Part shown: positions 29,075 to 38,279 of the stretch, one piece after another | Position numbering within the stretch: the stretch's first letter is position 1 | How the letters are laid out: every line of letters begins with the position of its first letter | NCBI GenBank assembly: GCA_963842835.1 | Contig: CAWJIB010000009.1 | Location: 1,054,001 to 1,118,000, forward strand | Origin: Roseiarcus sp963842835 | Lineage (GTDB): Bacteria > Pseudomonadota > Alphaproteobacteria > Rhizobiales > Beijerinckiaceae | DNA length: 64,000 nucleotides | Reading direction: 5' to 3' | Notes under the pieces: model-generated | What the model was told of the DNA's origin: nothing | The model's input: the letters and a program-made list of their open reading frames with translations, nothing else | The model's database searches: none | Program-made: the position numbers and the translations under genes

Positions 29075-30232
29075 TCAGGCCGGCGGAAACGGCGCCGGCC
29101 CATTGGTCGCGAGGGCGTCGTCGTCGACGGACATCACGTTGCCGCGCCAGACGAAGTGCTTGCCCTTCCAGCCCTCGATCCACAGCCACGGCAACATCAG
29201 ATCGCGCGCGATCCAGGCAAGCGCCGACGACCACTTGAGGGGCCAGCCCGCGGCGCGCGCCAGCCCCGCTTCGGCGCCGTACCAGACGAGGGCGGCGAGA
29301 ACGAGCGCGAGCGGCGCGGTCAGTCCGAATTCCGGCGCCGCGATCGCCGCCGCGATCAGGGGGAACAGACTGGTCGTCAGCAGCTCCGGCGCGAAATACA
29401 GCGCGAAAGTAGCGCGTCGCAGGCGCGCCCAACGAACCTGCCGCGCCCACACGTCGCGCAGGGCGCGAGCGCCGAGCGGCTGCTGGAAGGGATGGCTCAC
29501 CAGATGGGCGCGCAGGCCGGCGCGATGGACGAGCTTGGTCGCCGCCGCGTCCTCGGCGATTTCGGCGCCGAGCGCTTCGATTCCGCCACCCGCCTCGAGC
29601 ACGTCGCGCCGCCACAGCATGGTCTTGCCCTGAGCGAATCCGTAGCCGAGCGTCTCGGCGGCGTATTGCCAGCGCGCCTGGTAGGTGTTGAGAAACGCAC
29701 ATTCGATTTCGGCGGCGAAAGATCCGGGCCGGGCCCCGATCGGGGGCGCGCAGACGATGCCGGTGTCGGCGCGCCAACGCGCCATCAGGCGCTGGATGTA
29801 ATCGCGCGGCATGAGCACGTTGGAATCGGCAATGACCACCCAGGGGCGCGACGCCGCCTTCCAGCCTTTGACGACATTGTTGAGCTTGGGATTGCCGCTG
29901 ACGCGTTCGTCGCCGATCAGCAGTCGCGCCGGGATGTTCGGGTTGGCGGCGATCGTGCGGCGCACGAGCGGCGCGATCGGGTCGGCCGGGTCGGCCAGGC
30001 AGAACAGGATTTCGTAGTCGGGATAATCGAGCGCGAATATCGAGGCGAGCGTTTCCTTGGAAAAGGCTTCGACGCCGCAGAGCGGCTGCACCAGGCTCAC
30101 CGGCGGCGCCTCGGCGGGCGCGGGACGCCCCGAGGCGTCCCGCCGGCATCGGAAAGCCGCGAGCCCGGCGCTGAAAGTCTGGAGCGCAAGACCGGCGACG
30201 GCGACGCCGGCGGCCATAGCGGAAATTGTCAT
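29075..30232 (-). CDS. GT21 glycosyltransferase (ceramide glucosyltransferase / HpnI-like)
   Basis: 385 residues. An N-terminal membrane helix leads into a GT-A domain with VSLVQPLCGVEAFSKETL, an acidic motif in VIADSNVLMP (D1-D2 region), the acidic position IAEDAAATKLV (D3), and RQVRWARLRR, the (Q/R)xxRW motif of family 21. Two or three C-terminal hydrophobic helices follow. Family members add hexose to ceramide or N-acetylglucosamine to hopanoid head groups; the acceptor cannot be told from the sequence. It is convergent with the ene-reductase, 12 bp apart. Confidence 0.8.
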   Translation of the reverse strand: MTISAMAAGVAVAGLALQTFSAGLAAFRCRRDASGRPAPAEAPPVSLVQPLCGVEAFSKETLASIFALDYPDYEILFCLADPADPIAPLVRRTIAANPNIPARLLIGDERVSGNPKLNNVVKGWKAASRPWVVIADSNVLMPRDYIQRLMARWRADTGIVCAPPIGARPGSFAAEIECAFLNTYQARWQYAAETLGYGFAQGKTMLWRRDVLEAGGGIEALGAEIAEDAAATKLVHRAGLRAHLVSHPFQQPLGARALRDVWARQVRWARLRRATFALYFAPELLTTSLFPLIAAAIAAPEFGLTAPLALVLAALVWYGAEAGLARAAGWPLKWSSALAWIARDLMLPWLWIEGWKGKHFVWRGNVMSVDDDALATNGPAPFPPA

Positions 30233-30310
30233 GTCGCTCCCTGGGCGTCTCGGCCCGAATCGAAGAAAAGCGCATATTGCAGCGCCCGCGCGACGCTTCT
30301 ATGAAGGCGC

Positions 30311-31660
30311 ATGTCCGCCTCTCCGACCGTCCGCTTCGCGCCCTCTCCGACTGGGCGCATCCACATCGGCAATGCGCGCACCGCCTTGCTCAACTGGCTC
30401 TTCGCCCTGCGCGAGGGCGGTCGCTTCATTCTACGTTTCGACGACACCGATGTCGAGCGCTCGCGCGTCGAATATGCGCACGCGATCGAGACCGATCTGG
30501 CCTGGCTCGGCGTCGTTCCCGATTTCAAATGCCGCCAATCCCAGCGTATGGCGCTTTACGACGCGGCGGCACAGACGTTGCGCGAGATGGGGCGCCTCTA
30601 TCCCGCCTACGAGACCGCCGAGGAGCTGGATCGCCGGCGCAAGCGCCAGCAGGCGCTCGGCCGTCCGCCGATTTACGATCGCGCCGCGCTGCGCCTGAGC
30701 GAAAAGGATCGCGCCGCGCTGGAGGCGGATGGGCGACGCCCGCACTGGCGCTTCCGGCTCGAGCCGACGCTCGTGCGATGGGACGATCTCGTGCGCGGCC
30801 AGAGCCATATCGACTGCGCCTCGCTGTCCGACCCCGTGCTCAAGCGCGAGGACGGAACCTATCTCTACACCTTGCCGTCCGTCGTCGACGACATCGATCT
30901 CAGCGTGAGCCACGTCATTCGCGGCGAGGATCACGTGACGAACACGGCGGTGCAAATCCAGATCTTCGAGGCGCTGGCGGGCCGCGCGCCGATATTCGGC
31001 CACCACAATCTGCTCACCGACGCGAGCGGCGAAGGGCTCTCCAAGCGGTCGGGCGCCCTGTCGATAGCCTCGCTGCGCGAGAGCGGCGTCGAATCCCTGG
31101 CCGCGGCGGCTTTGGCGGTGCTCGTCGGCTCGGCCGAGTCGGTGCATCCCGTCGCTTCGTTCGCCGAACTCGCCGCGTCCTTCGATCTCAAGAATATTTC
31201 GCATGGGGCGGCGCGCTTCGACGAAGCCGAGCTTCATGCGCTGTCGGCGCGCACGCTGCATCGCCTGTCGTTCGAGGCGGTGCGCGAGCGCCTTGCCGCG
31301 CTGGGGATCGCCGGGCCGGTCGCCGAGCCTTTCTGGGCCGCGGTGCGCGGCAATCTGTCGCGCTTCGAAGAGGTGCGGATCTGGTGGGCCGTGATTCACG
31401 ATTCGATCACGCCTCTCGTCGAAGACCGGACGTTTCTCGATCAGGCGGCGGCGCACCTGCCGCCAGAGCCTTGGAACGGCGCGACGTGGGGCGCCTGGAC
31501 GGCGGGCCTGAAAGCGCTCACCGGCCGCAAGGGCCGGGATCTCTATCACCCGTTGCGGCTCGCGCTCACCGGGCGCGAAGCCGGGCCCGAACTGGCGGCG
31601 CTGCTGCCGCTCATCGGGCGGGTCAGAGCGTTGGATCGATTATCCGCACGCGCCGCTTGA
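30311..31660 (+). CDS. gltX: Glutamyl-tRNA synthetase
   Basis: 449 residues. It charges tRNA with glutamate in the cytoplasm. The class I signatures are present: HIGN in FAPSPTGRIHIGNARTALL near residue 18, and a KMSKS equivalent GLSKRSG near residue 244. The family block FDDTDVERS is present and the zinc pattern absent. Many alphaproteobacteria carry two GltX proteins; which tRNAs this one prefers is not clear from sequence alone. Its 3' end overlaps the convergent DUF2865 gene by 38 bp. Confidence 0.93.
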   Translation: MSASPTVRFAPSPTGRIHIGNARTALLNWLFALREGGRFILRFDDTDVERSRVEYAHAIETDLAWLGVVPDFKCRQSQRMALYDAAAQTLREMGRLYPAYETAEELDRRRKRQQALGRPPIYDRAALRLSEKDRAALEADGRRPHWRFRLEPTLVRWDDLVRGQSHIDCASLSDPVLKREDGTYLYTLPSVVDDIDLSVSHVIRGEDHVTNTAVQIQIFEALAGRAPIFGHHNLLTDASGEGLSKRSGALSIASLRESGVESLAAAALAVLVGSAESVHPVASFAELAASFDLKNISHGAARFDEAELHALSARTLHRLSFEAVRERLAALGIAGPVAEPFWAAVRGNLSRFEEVRIWWAVIHDSITPLVEDRTFLDQAAAHLPPEPWNGATWGAWTAGLKALTGRKGRDLYHPLRLALTGREAGPELAALLPLIGRVRALDRLSARAA

Positions 31661-32783
31661 CGCCGCCGGGGCCGACGACTTCGACCGTCTGGCCCTGCCC
31701 CTGGCCGAAGCGCGCGCCCGTTTGGGCCTCGCCCCCCGCGATGCCCGACGCCTCGCGGCTAATCGTCGCGGCCTGCTGGCTCAGATTCGTGTCCACGCCG
31801 GTGTCGGCGTTCTGAGGATTGGGCGCCTCGAGCGCGGGCTTCGTCGGCTTTCCCTTGGGGTCGGGCCTGGGCCGCGACATTTCCGCCGATTTTTCCGGCG
31901 TGACGAAAATATCGCCTTTCGACTCGCGTCCGAGCTTGATTTCGGCGTTCGCCAGCGCTTCGGCCCAGCTTTGACCGCGCCGCCGGCACGAGCAGGTCGA
32001 ATCGAAGCTCTGCCGATATTTCAACGCCGTGGGGCTATCCATGTAGCGCGCGCCGCTGATCGAGACGGCCTGCTCGATTTCGCCCGACGCGGGATAGGTG
32101 TAGAGGCTCACGTCCGCGTTCGGGCAGAGCGCGTGGCACATGTCTTCGAGGCCTTGCAGACGCCCGCCGCTCGCCGAATACGAAACCGGGAAGAAGCCGC
32201 CGTCGCAGGAGCGCACGCAGACCGCCTTCGATCCCGCGCGCGCCTCGCCGGGATTGGCGTCGGCGGGCTTCTCCTGCGTCACGTCCGGAGCCAACGGGGC
32301 GGTTTCGACTTGGTTCGATTGGGAGCGGCCGCCGAACAAGGCTTCGAGAAAGTTCGTCGGCTGCGCCGGCGCCGCGTTGACGCATTGCGCGTTGTAGCGC
32401 GCGATCAATTCGCCGCGCCCGCCCGCGCCGCCGGCGCGAGACTGCAGTTCGTCGAGATTGGCGCGCATGCGAGCGATCTGCGCGCTGATCTGGCCGCATT
32501 GCGGCGGCGGCGCCGAGCCGAAGAACAGGAATTGCTTGCGGTCGCAGCCGATCGAGCGGGCGTAGGCGGTGGTGCGGTCGAGCTCCTCGCGCTGGCGCTG
32601 GGCGGCCGCCTGATATTGCGCGCCCTGGTCGTTTTTCGAGGCGTCGGAGATGGCTTGGCGAAGCCGCGCGCAATCCGCGCTTTGCGCTTGCGCGACGCCT
32701 GCCGCGCTCAGGGCGGCGACGATGGCGAAGACGGCGCCGAGGGCGGCGCGCCTGACGGTTCTATCGATCATGCGCTTCGTCAT
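31623..32783 (-). CDS. Exported DUF2865 protein
   Basis: 386 residues from the ATG at 32783 (32771 is also possible). The N-terminal signal peptide ends AAGVAQAQSADC. The mature part has a cysteine-rich DUF2865 core: AYARSIGCDRKQFLFFGSAPPPQC in pieces, VCVRSCDGGFFPVSYS, MCHALCPNADVSLYTYP and SFDSTCSCRRRGQSW. Even spacing of Cys pairs suggests disulfides in the periplasm. The C-terminus is Pro/Gln-rich, disordered. Common in Rhizobiales; the function is unknown. Confidence 0.88.
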   Translation of the reverse strand: MTKRMIDRTVRRAALGAVFAIVAALSAAGVAQAQSADCARLRQAISDASKNDQGAQYQAAAQRQREELDRTTAYARSIGCDRKQFLFFGSAPPPQCGQISAQIARMRANLDELQSRAGGAGGRGELIARYNAQCVNAAPAQPTNFLEALFGGRSQSNQVETAPLAPDVTQEKPADANPGEARAGSKAVCVRSCDGGFFPVSYSASGGRLQGLEDMCHALCPNADVSLYTYPASGEIEQAVSISGARYMDSPTALKYRQSFDSTCSCRRRGQSWAEALANAEIKLGRESKGDIFVTPEKSAEMSRPRPDPKGKPTKPALEAPNPQNADTGVDTNLSQQAATISREASGIAGGEAQTGARFGQGQGQTVEVVGPGGVKRRVRIIDPTL

Positions 32784-33010
32784 CGTTTCGGCTGAGATCG
32801 CCCATTGGTTCGTCGACGGCGCCCGCCCCGCCGACATCGACCGCTGCCGATCGAGTCGCGAAGCTATGGCCAGACAAGGAGGCGAGATCATGGCCTCCCG
32901 CCGTCGGGTGAATCGCCGGCGCTTTTACGGCGTTTCGCGCGGCGAGGCCATAGGGGCGATTGGCCCCGCACGCCCTGGCCCCCGCCCCGCGCCTGCGGCA
33001 TAGTCCGCCC

Positions 33011-34645
33011 ATGAGCGAATCTACGCCCCCCGGCGCCAACGCCCCCGAATTTTCCGTCAGCGAATTGTCGAGCGCGCTCAAGCGCGCCATCGAGGACCGT
33101 TTCGGCTATGTCCGGGTGCGCGGCGAGGTCTCCGGCTACCGCGGCCCGCATTCGTCGGGGCACGTCTATTTTTCTCTGAAGGATGCAAACGCCCGGCTCG
33201 ACGCGGTGATCTGGAAGGGCGTCTTCGCGCGCATGCGCGTCAAGCCGGAGGAGGGGCTCGAAGTCGTCGTTACCGGCAAGATCACCACCTTCCCCGGCAA
33301 GTCCGCCTATCAGATCATCGTCGAATCCCTCGAACCGGCGGGCGTCGGCGCGCTGATGGCGCTGCTCGAGGCGCGACGGCGCAAATTGGCCGAGGAGGGC
33401 CTGTTCGACGCCGCGCGCAAGCAATTGCTGCCCTATCTGCCGCGCGTCATCGGCGTCGTCACCTCGCCGACGGGAGCGGTGATCCGCGACATCCTGCATC
33501 GCCTCTCCGATCGCTTTCCCGTCCACGTGTTGGTATGGCCGGTGCGCGTGCAGGGGGAGACCTCGGCGGCGGAAGTGGCGCAAGCGATCCGCGGCTTCAA
33601 CGCCCTCGCGCCGGACGGCGCGATTCCGCGGCCGGACGTCATCATCGTCGCGCGCGGCGGCGGCTCGCTCGAGGACCTCTGGAGCTTCAACGAGGAAATC
33701 GTCGTGCGCGCCGCGGCGGAAAGCGAAATTCCGCTGATCGCGGCGGTCGGCCACGAGACCGACTGGACGTTGATCGATCACGCCGCCGATGTGCGCGCGC
33801 CGACGCCGACCGCCGCGGCCGAGCTGAGCGTGCCGGTGCGCTCCGAACTCATGGCGACGCTCGCCGATCTCGACGGGCGGCGCCGGCGCGCGATCCTGCG
33901 CTTGAGCGAGCGCCGGCGCTCCGAGCTGCGCGCGCTCGCTCGCGCGCTGCCCTCGGGCGAAGCGATCCTCGCGATGCCGCGCCAGCGGCTCGATTCGGCG
34001 CTCGCGGCGCTGCGGGCGCGTTCGCGCGGGGGGATCGACGCGCGCTCGCTCGCCATCGCCTTGCTGTCGCGCCGCCTCGCCCGCCAATCGCCGCGCGCGC
34101 GGGTGGCGGGCATGCGCGAGCGCCAGCGCGGCCTCGCGCAAAGATTGGCGCGAGCCGGCGGCGCGCTCACGGCGCGCTCCATCCAAGCGCTGCGACAGGC
34201 CGCCGGCGACTTCCTGCGCGAGGCGCGGCGCGAAAGGCGGGCGCGCGAGGAGCGCCTCGCGGCGGCGTCGCGGCGGCTCGACGCCTTGACGCGCCTCGAG
34301 GGGCGGCGGGCGGCGGAGCGCTCGCGCATCCTCGCCCAGATCGAGGGCCGGCTGCGCCGCGCCCTCGCCGAGGCGCAGCGGCGGCGGCGCACGCGTCTGG
34401 CGGCGGCGTCGCAAGTCCTGAGCGCAGTCAGCTATCGCAGCGTGCTCGCGCGCGGCTTCGCCCTCGTTCGCGACGCCGCCGGGGCGCCGCTGCGCCGCGC
34501 CGCCGCGATTGCGGCCCATCAGCCGCTGCGCATCGAATTCGCCGACGGCGAGATCGCCGCGACGGCCGATGGACGCGCAGGCGAGCCTCATGCGCGGCGC
34601 GCTAGCGGGCGCGGGCGCAAGGACGAGCAGGGCTCGCTGTTTTAG
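33011..34645 (+). CDS. xseA: Exodeoxyribonuclease VII large subunit
   Basis: 544 residues. It is the catalytic subunit of exonuclease VII, which degrades single-stranded DNA from both ends; the small subunit XseB is not in the window. The N-terminal OB-fold (FGYVRVRGEVSGYRGPHSSG and VYFSLKD) is followed by the active-site region (GVVTSPTGAVIRDILHRL, DVIIVARGGGSLEDLWSFNE, AVGHETDWTLIDHAADVRAPTPT). A long, Arg-rich coiled-coil stalk spans about residues 285-480. Longer than typical E. coli XseA (about 455) because of the extended coil and tail. Confidence 0.95.
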   Translation: MSESTPPGANAPEFSVSELSSALKRAIEDRFGYVRVRGEVSGYRGPHSSGHVYFSLKDANARLDAVIWKGVFARMRVKPEEGLEVVVTGKITTFPGKSAYQIIVESLEPAGVGALMALLEARRRKLAEEGLFDAARKQLLPYLPRVIGVVTSPTGAVIRDILHRLSDRFPVHVLVWPVRVQGETSAAEVAQAIRGFNALAPDGAIPRPDVIIVARGGGSLEDLWSFNEEIVVRAAAESEIPLIAAVGHETDWTLIDHAADVRAPTPTAAAELSVPVRSELMATLADLDGRRRRAILRLSERRRSELRALARALPSGEAILAMPRQRLDSALAALRARSRGGIDARSLAIALLSRRLARQSPRARVAGMRERQRGLAQRLARAGGALTARSIQALRQAAGDFLREARRERRAREERLAAASRRLDALTRLEGRRAAERSRILAQIEGRLRRALAEAQRRRRTRLAAASQVLSAVSYRSVLARGFALVRDAAGAPLRRAAAIAAHQPLRIEFADGEIAATADGRAGEPHARRASGRGRKDEQGSLF

Positions 34646-35048
34646 ATCGCCCCGCCCGACCGCGGACGGATGAATTGGGGTCTCCGCCAGGCTCCTATCT
34701 CAGCTTTCGCACGGGCTCTGCGGATTGCAGCACGCTGATCGCGTGGACCGTCGTGATCTTGCTCGTCGTTGACCGCGCCATCACGCGATCGCGGCTTGAC
34801 ATGGAGCAATGACAAAAATCCAAGTGGGCGCGAGTCTCAACAACGAAGGAGTTGTGGGCTCGCTTTCCCGGTGTTCTCGCTGGCTCGGCGCGTTCTTGAG
34901 CTGTTGTGATCGTCGGGCGTAGTCGTTCGAAGACGTCTCCCCGACGAAGGCGCCCGCGGAGAGGCGAACGTTTGGATCGGGATGGCGAACGCGTCGAGAA
35001 ATTTATGCCCTGCGCGGCGCCAACAAGTCACAACGGCGGGAGATAGCG
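34646..35048. other. 403-bp intergenic region, no gene seen
   Basis: Lies between xseA and the orphan substrate-binding protein. I see no tRNA, riboswitch or ORF with a ribosome site. In particular there is no TPP-riboswitch-like sequence ahead of the THI5/NMT1-type protein. A TTGACA at 34796 has no convincing -10 partner. The region marks the left boundary of a segment with looser gene spacing. Confidence 0.6.
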
Positions 35049-36044
35049 ATGCGCAAAGCCTTGGCGGCTATCTTTGCCGGATTCGCGGCCGCGTCGAATC
35101 CGGCTTTCGCGCTCGATAAGGTGACTTTCGGAACCAATTGGCTCCCCGATCCGGAGGCCGGAGGGTACTATCAGGCGCTGGTCGACGGGACCTACGCCAA
35201 ATATGGGCTCGACGTAACGATCACGCCGGGCGGTCCGCAGACGAACGGCGGCTATCTCTTGGTCGCCGGGAAAATCGAATTTTATATGGGCGGCGACATG
35301 CTCGGCGATTTCCTGGCGGCGCAGCAGAATATTCCGACCGTCGCGGTCGCGGCGGACTTTCAGAAAGATCCGCAAGCCTTCATGTCGCATCCAGGGGTCG
35401 GCCTGGATAAATGGACTGACTTGCCCAAGGCGACCGCGTTCGTCAGCCAGACGGGGATTGCGTCGTTCTATGCATGGATGAGCGTCGCTTGGGGGTTCAG
35501 TTACGACAAAATCAAACCCTATAATTTCAACTCTATTCCCTTCATCGCGGACCCGCATTCGATCCAGCAAGCTTATGTAACGTCCGAACCTTTCGAGGTG
35601 GAAAAGCTGGGAGGCTTCAAGCCGAATATTTTCCTTCTGTCAGACTACGGATTCTCTGGCTATGCCAGCACGATCGAGACGCGGCGCGATCTGGTCGAGA
35701 AAAATCCCGACCTTGTGCAACGATTCGTCGATGCCTCCGCAATCGGCTGGTACCATTATCTCTATGGGGACAATAGAAAAGCAATCGAGGCGATCAAAAG
35801 GGAGAACCCCGACATCAGCGATGAGCAGATAGCGTTCTCGATCGCCAAACTGAAGGAATACGGCATCGTCAACTCCGGGGACACGCTTAAGTACGGCATC
35901 GGCGCGATGACCGACGAGCGGATCAAGGACTTCTTCGATAAGATGGTGAAGGTCGGGATCGTGAAAGCCGACACCGACTATCGCAGGGCTTATACGCTGA
36001 AATTCGTCAATAAAGGCGTTGGTCTCGATCTCAGGCCGCGATGA
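35049..36044 (+). CDS. Orphan ABC substrate-binding protein, NMT1/THI5-like
   Basis: 331 residues. A short signal peptide (MRKALAAIFAGFAAASNPAFA) precedes a periplasmic binding-protein fold of the NrtA/SsuA/ThiY class. Segments are KVTFGTNWLPDPEAGGYYQALVDGTYAKYGLDVT in pieces, FYMGGDMLGDFLAAQQ, DLPKATAFVSQTGIASFYAWM and FVDASAIGWYHYLYG. No permease or ATPase gene lies within the visible neighbourhood, so its transporter must be elsewhere or lost. The ligand, possibly a pyrimidine, sulfonate or aromatic compound, is unknown. A GGCGGGAGATAGCG ribosome site precedes the ATG. Confidence 0.85.
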   Translation: MRKALAAIFAGFAAASNPAFALDKVTFGTNWLPDPEAGGYYQALVDGTYAKYGLDVTITPGGPQTNGGYLLVAGKIEFYMGGDMLGDFLAAQQNIPTVAVAADFQKDPQAFMSHPGVGLDKWTDLPKATAFVSQTGIASFYAWMSVAWGFSYDKIKPYNFNSIPFIADPHSIQQAYVTSEPFEVEKLGGFKPNIFLLSDYGFSGYASTIETRRDLVEKNPDLVQRFVDASAIGWYHYLYGDNRKAIEAIKRENPDISDEQIAFSIAKLKEYGIVNSGDTLKYGIGAMTDERIKDFFDKMVKVGIVKADTDYRRAYTLKFVNKGVGLDLRPR

Positions 36045-36186
36045 CGCTCGCCCCATCGCCGGTTGATCGGCCTCGCGGTCGCGACGCCGATAGCCGCGCC
36101 ACACCGCTCATAAAGTTCGATTTGTCCGGTATCCTCGCGCAAACGCCATAAGAAATGGCGACGGTGCGTTCCCAAATCATAGGGGC

Positions 36187-36510
36187 ATGCCTGCAACACG
36201 CACCGTCACCACGCTTAAAGCCAAGCGCGCAGGAATCGTAAGCGCAATTGTTCAGTATGAGAAGCGTCTCGCCGAAGCGCGCGCTGATCTGTCGCACGTC
36301 GACGCGTGCATCGTCGTTTTCGGGGCTAAATGTCGTGATGGGCGCGTTGAAGTTTTTGCGGCGTTTGCGCCGAGGCGCCGGACTTGTCATGCATTTCATC
36401 AAAGACGATCGCGTCCCCACGCTTGGCGTGGCGGCAGGGGTGCGGACACGATCCTAACTCAAGGCGATAGCCATGTTCCCGTCGGCAGAAGTCAGATGGT
36501 TCTGGCGTGA
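36187..36510 (+). CDS. Small hypothetical protein, possibly decayed
   Basis: 107 residues. The first 45 (TLKAKRAGIVSAIVQYEKRL then AEARADLSHVDACIVVF) form an amphipathic coiled coil like small proteins found near recombinase genes in Rhizobiales. The rest is Arg/His-rich and looks like out-of-frame or non-native sequence; continuity is lost after about residue 47. A frameshift there is possible. It overlaps the next gene's start by 38 bp in another frame, and the ribosome site (AGGGGC) is close to the ATG. Confidence 0.3.
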   Translation: MPATRTVTTLKAKRAGIVSAIVQYEKRLAEARADLSHVDACIVVFGAKCRDGRVEVFAAFAPRRRTCHAFHQRRSRPHAWRGGRGADTILTQGDSHVPVGRSQMVLA

Positions 36511-37096
36511 CGCTTGTCCGCCGCAGATACGCGACTGGTTCTTCAAGACGGGGCTAAAGCCCGGCGGAGGGCATCCGCGCGTCGATCGATATCTCTCGCT
36601 GCCGAATAATCGTGAAATCGGCGTTAAACAACGAGGCGACCAGTCCGGATTGGAGATCAAGGGACTGGTTGCGATCCAAATAAATCCGGCAATCAGTACG
36701 CTAGGAAGCCGTCTGGAGATATGGTGCAAGTGGTCAACTGCAAGCGCATTTTTAGAAATGACAAATAGTGTTTCGGTAACAAAGACGAGATGGCTTCGAA
36801 CATTTGATACGTCGAAACGCGTTCGCGTCGAGGTTCCGCTTGATTCGAATGAAAAGCCGCAATTCGGCCACTCGCTGCCGGTTCAAGGATGCAATGTTGA
36901 ATTGACTGAGGTGCAGCTGCCAAATCGATCCGAGCTGTGGTGGACTCTCGGATTCGAAGCATTCGGCGATCTGGATCATGTGTCGACAAACTTGACGCGG
37001 GTCATGCGCCCGGAAGCCCCTGTTTTAGCCGGCATCGTGTCGTCCGCCGCATTTCTGAGCTATCCGGGTTGGCTGTTGGCCAGACTCGCCGATTAG
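36473..37096 (+). CDS. Hypothetical protein, unrecognised
   Basis: 207 residues, with AAGGCGATAGCC before the ATG. The N-terminus FPSAEVRWFWRDACPPQIRD and the segment REIGVKQRGDQSGLEIKGLV recall proteins with alternating charged strands such as CYTH-type tunnel enzymes (E-x-x-V-K-x-R). The diagnostic ExExK is not clear. No signal peptide; the C-terminus PVLAGIVSSAAFLSYPGWLL is mildly hydrophobic. Codon use includes many AT-ending codons unlike neighbours, so it may be acquired. I cannot assign a function. Confidence 0.55.
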   Translation: MFPSAEVRWFWRDACPPQIRDWFFKTGLKPGGGHPRVDRYLSLPNNREIGVKQRGDQSGLEIKGLVAIQINPAISTLGSRLEIWCKWSTASAFLEMTNSVSVTKTRWLRTFDTSKRVRVEVPLDSNEKPQFGHSLPVQGCNVELTEVQLPNRSELWWTLGFEAFGDLDHVSTNLTRVMRPEAPVLAGIVSSAAFLSYPGWLLARLAD

Positions 37097-37226
37097 AAAT
37101 TCGGATTGAAAGCGCGAGCGCGCGGCGCCCAGCCGATAAATCCGATATGATATCAATGGACTACGGAAGAAGTCGCGCACTTGTCGGTTGGCCGCCAAGC
37201 CTCGGACGTCATCTCCTAACCGCAAG

Positions 37227-38042
37227 TCAGATCGCTGCGCCGATCGACAATGGGCCGCGCCCGCCATGTTCGCGCGACGTCGCGCGCGCCGCTTCGTCCG
37301 CTCGTCGACGCTCGCCGTCCCGGCGCGAAGCGCGGCCCTCTAGCCAGACCGGCAGAAACGCGCCGAGCCAGGTCGCGACGACGCCGTCGTGCTGGAACCA
37401 GCCGTCGAGATGGCCGCGGCGCGGCTGCGCGCCGGGCCGGCTCAGGCGCTCGGCGCCACGCGTCGTCCAGCGGCACATCATGTGGTAGGTCACCTCGGGA
37501 TGGAACTGCAGCGCGATCGCCCCGGCGCCGAAAGAAAAGGCTTGGTTGGGGAAATCCGCGCCGCCGCTCGCGAGGAGTTGGGCGCCGCAGGGGACGTCGA
37601 AGCCGTCGAAATGCCACTGGTAGACGCAGCGCGGAAACCGCGCCGCGCACAATCGGTCGGCCGCGGGCGTCGGGAGAATTGGGAAATAGCCGACTTCCCC
37701 GCGACGGTCGGGATAGGTGAAGACGCGCGCGCCGAGATGACGGGCGAGCATTTGCGCGCCGAGGCAAATGCCGAGAAAAGGCTTTTGTTCGCGCAGGGGC
37801 ACCGCCAGCCAGTCGATCTCGCGCTTGATCCAGTCGCTATCGTCGTTGGCGCTCATCGGGCCGCCGAAGACCATGACGCCGTCGTGACCGGCGAGCGTCT
37901 TGGGCAAGGGCTCCTCGAGGCTGGGGCGGCGAATGTCGAGCCGGGCGCCGAGCGCCGCGAGGGCCGCGCCGATGCGCCCCGGCGTCGAATGGCCCTGATG
38001 CAGAACCACGAGAACTTTCTTGCGCCCGACGCGCTCCGTCAT
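37227..38042 (-). CDS. Class I glutamine amidotransferase-like protein
   Basis: 271 residues from the ATG at 38042 (GGAG and AAGAG upstream). Features of the GATase1 fold: the oxyanion strand GVMVFGGPMSANDD, the nucleophile elbow FLGICLGAQMLARHLGARV with catalytic Cys near residue 97, and the catalytic His-Glu in ALQFHPEVTYHMM. Such stand-alone enzymes are often annotated as GMP-synthase-like; a partner synthetase domain is absent. The C-terminal 50 residues are Arg-rich and less conserved. The substrate is unknown. Confidence 0.85.
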   Translation of the reverse strand: MTERVGRKKVLVVLHQGHSTPGRIGAALAALGARLDIRRPSLEEPLPKTLAGHDGVMVFGGPMSANDDSDWIKREIDWLAVPLREQKPFLGICLGAQMLARHLGARVFTYPDRRGEVGYFPILPTPAADRLCAARFPRCVYQWHFDGFDVPCGAQLLASGGADFPNQAFSFGAGAIALQFHPEVTYHMMCRWTTRGAERLSRPGAQPRRGHLDGWFQHDGVVATWLGAFLPVWLEGRASRRDGERRRADEAARATSREHGGRGPLSIGAAI

Positions 38043-38279
38043 CGCTCTTGCTCCAAAGCCGCGAATCGAAGGGCCCTCACGCCTTCGCCCGCGAATCGGT
38101 CCATCTTCTAGCAACTCTCATGCCGTTTTGTTAACAGGGAAGGGCGGTTTCTCATTTGCGCGCGGCGAACTTGCCTCGGCCGGCCTTGCCGTTCGCGCCC
38201 GCCTTCTCTATAAGCCCCGCTTCGCGCCGTTTCCGACACCCCTGGAGGCAGGGCGCGATCAACCTAAAGGACATACGAC

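Noticed and set aside
34646..35048. TPP riboswitch before the THI5/NMT1-like gene
   Set aside because: None of the conserved TPP aptamer segments (CUGAGA, ACCUGAUCUGG-like) is present.
36248..36457. A second small ORF in another frame of the 36.2-36.5 kb region
   Set aside because: No ribosome site and composition resembles noise; the +0 frame with its coiled-coil start is the better, though weak, candidate.
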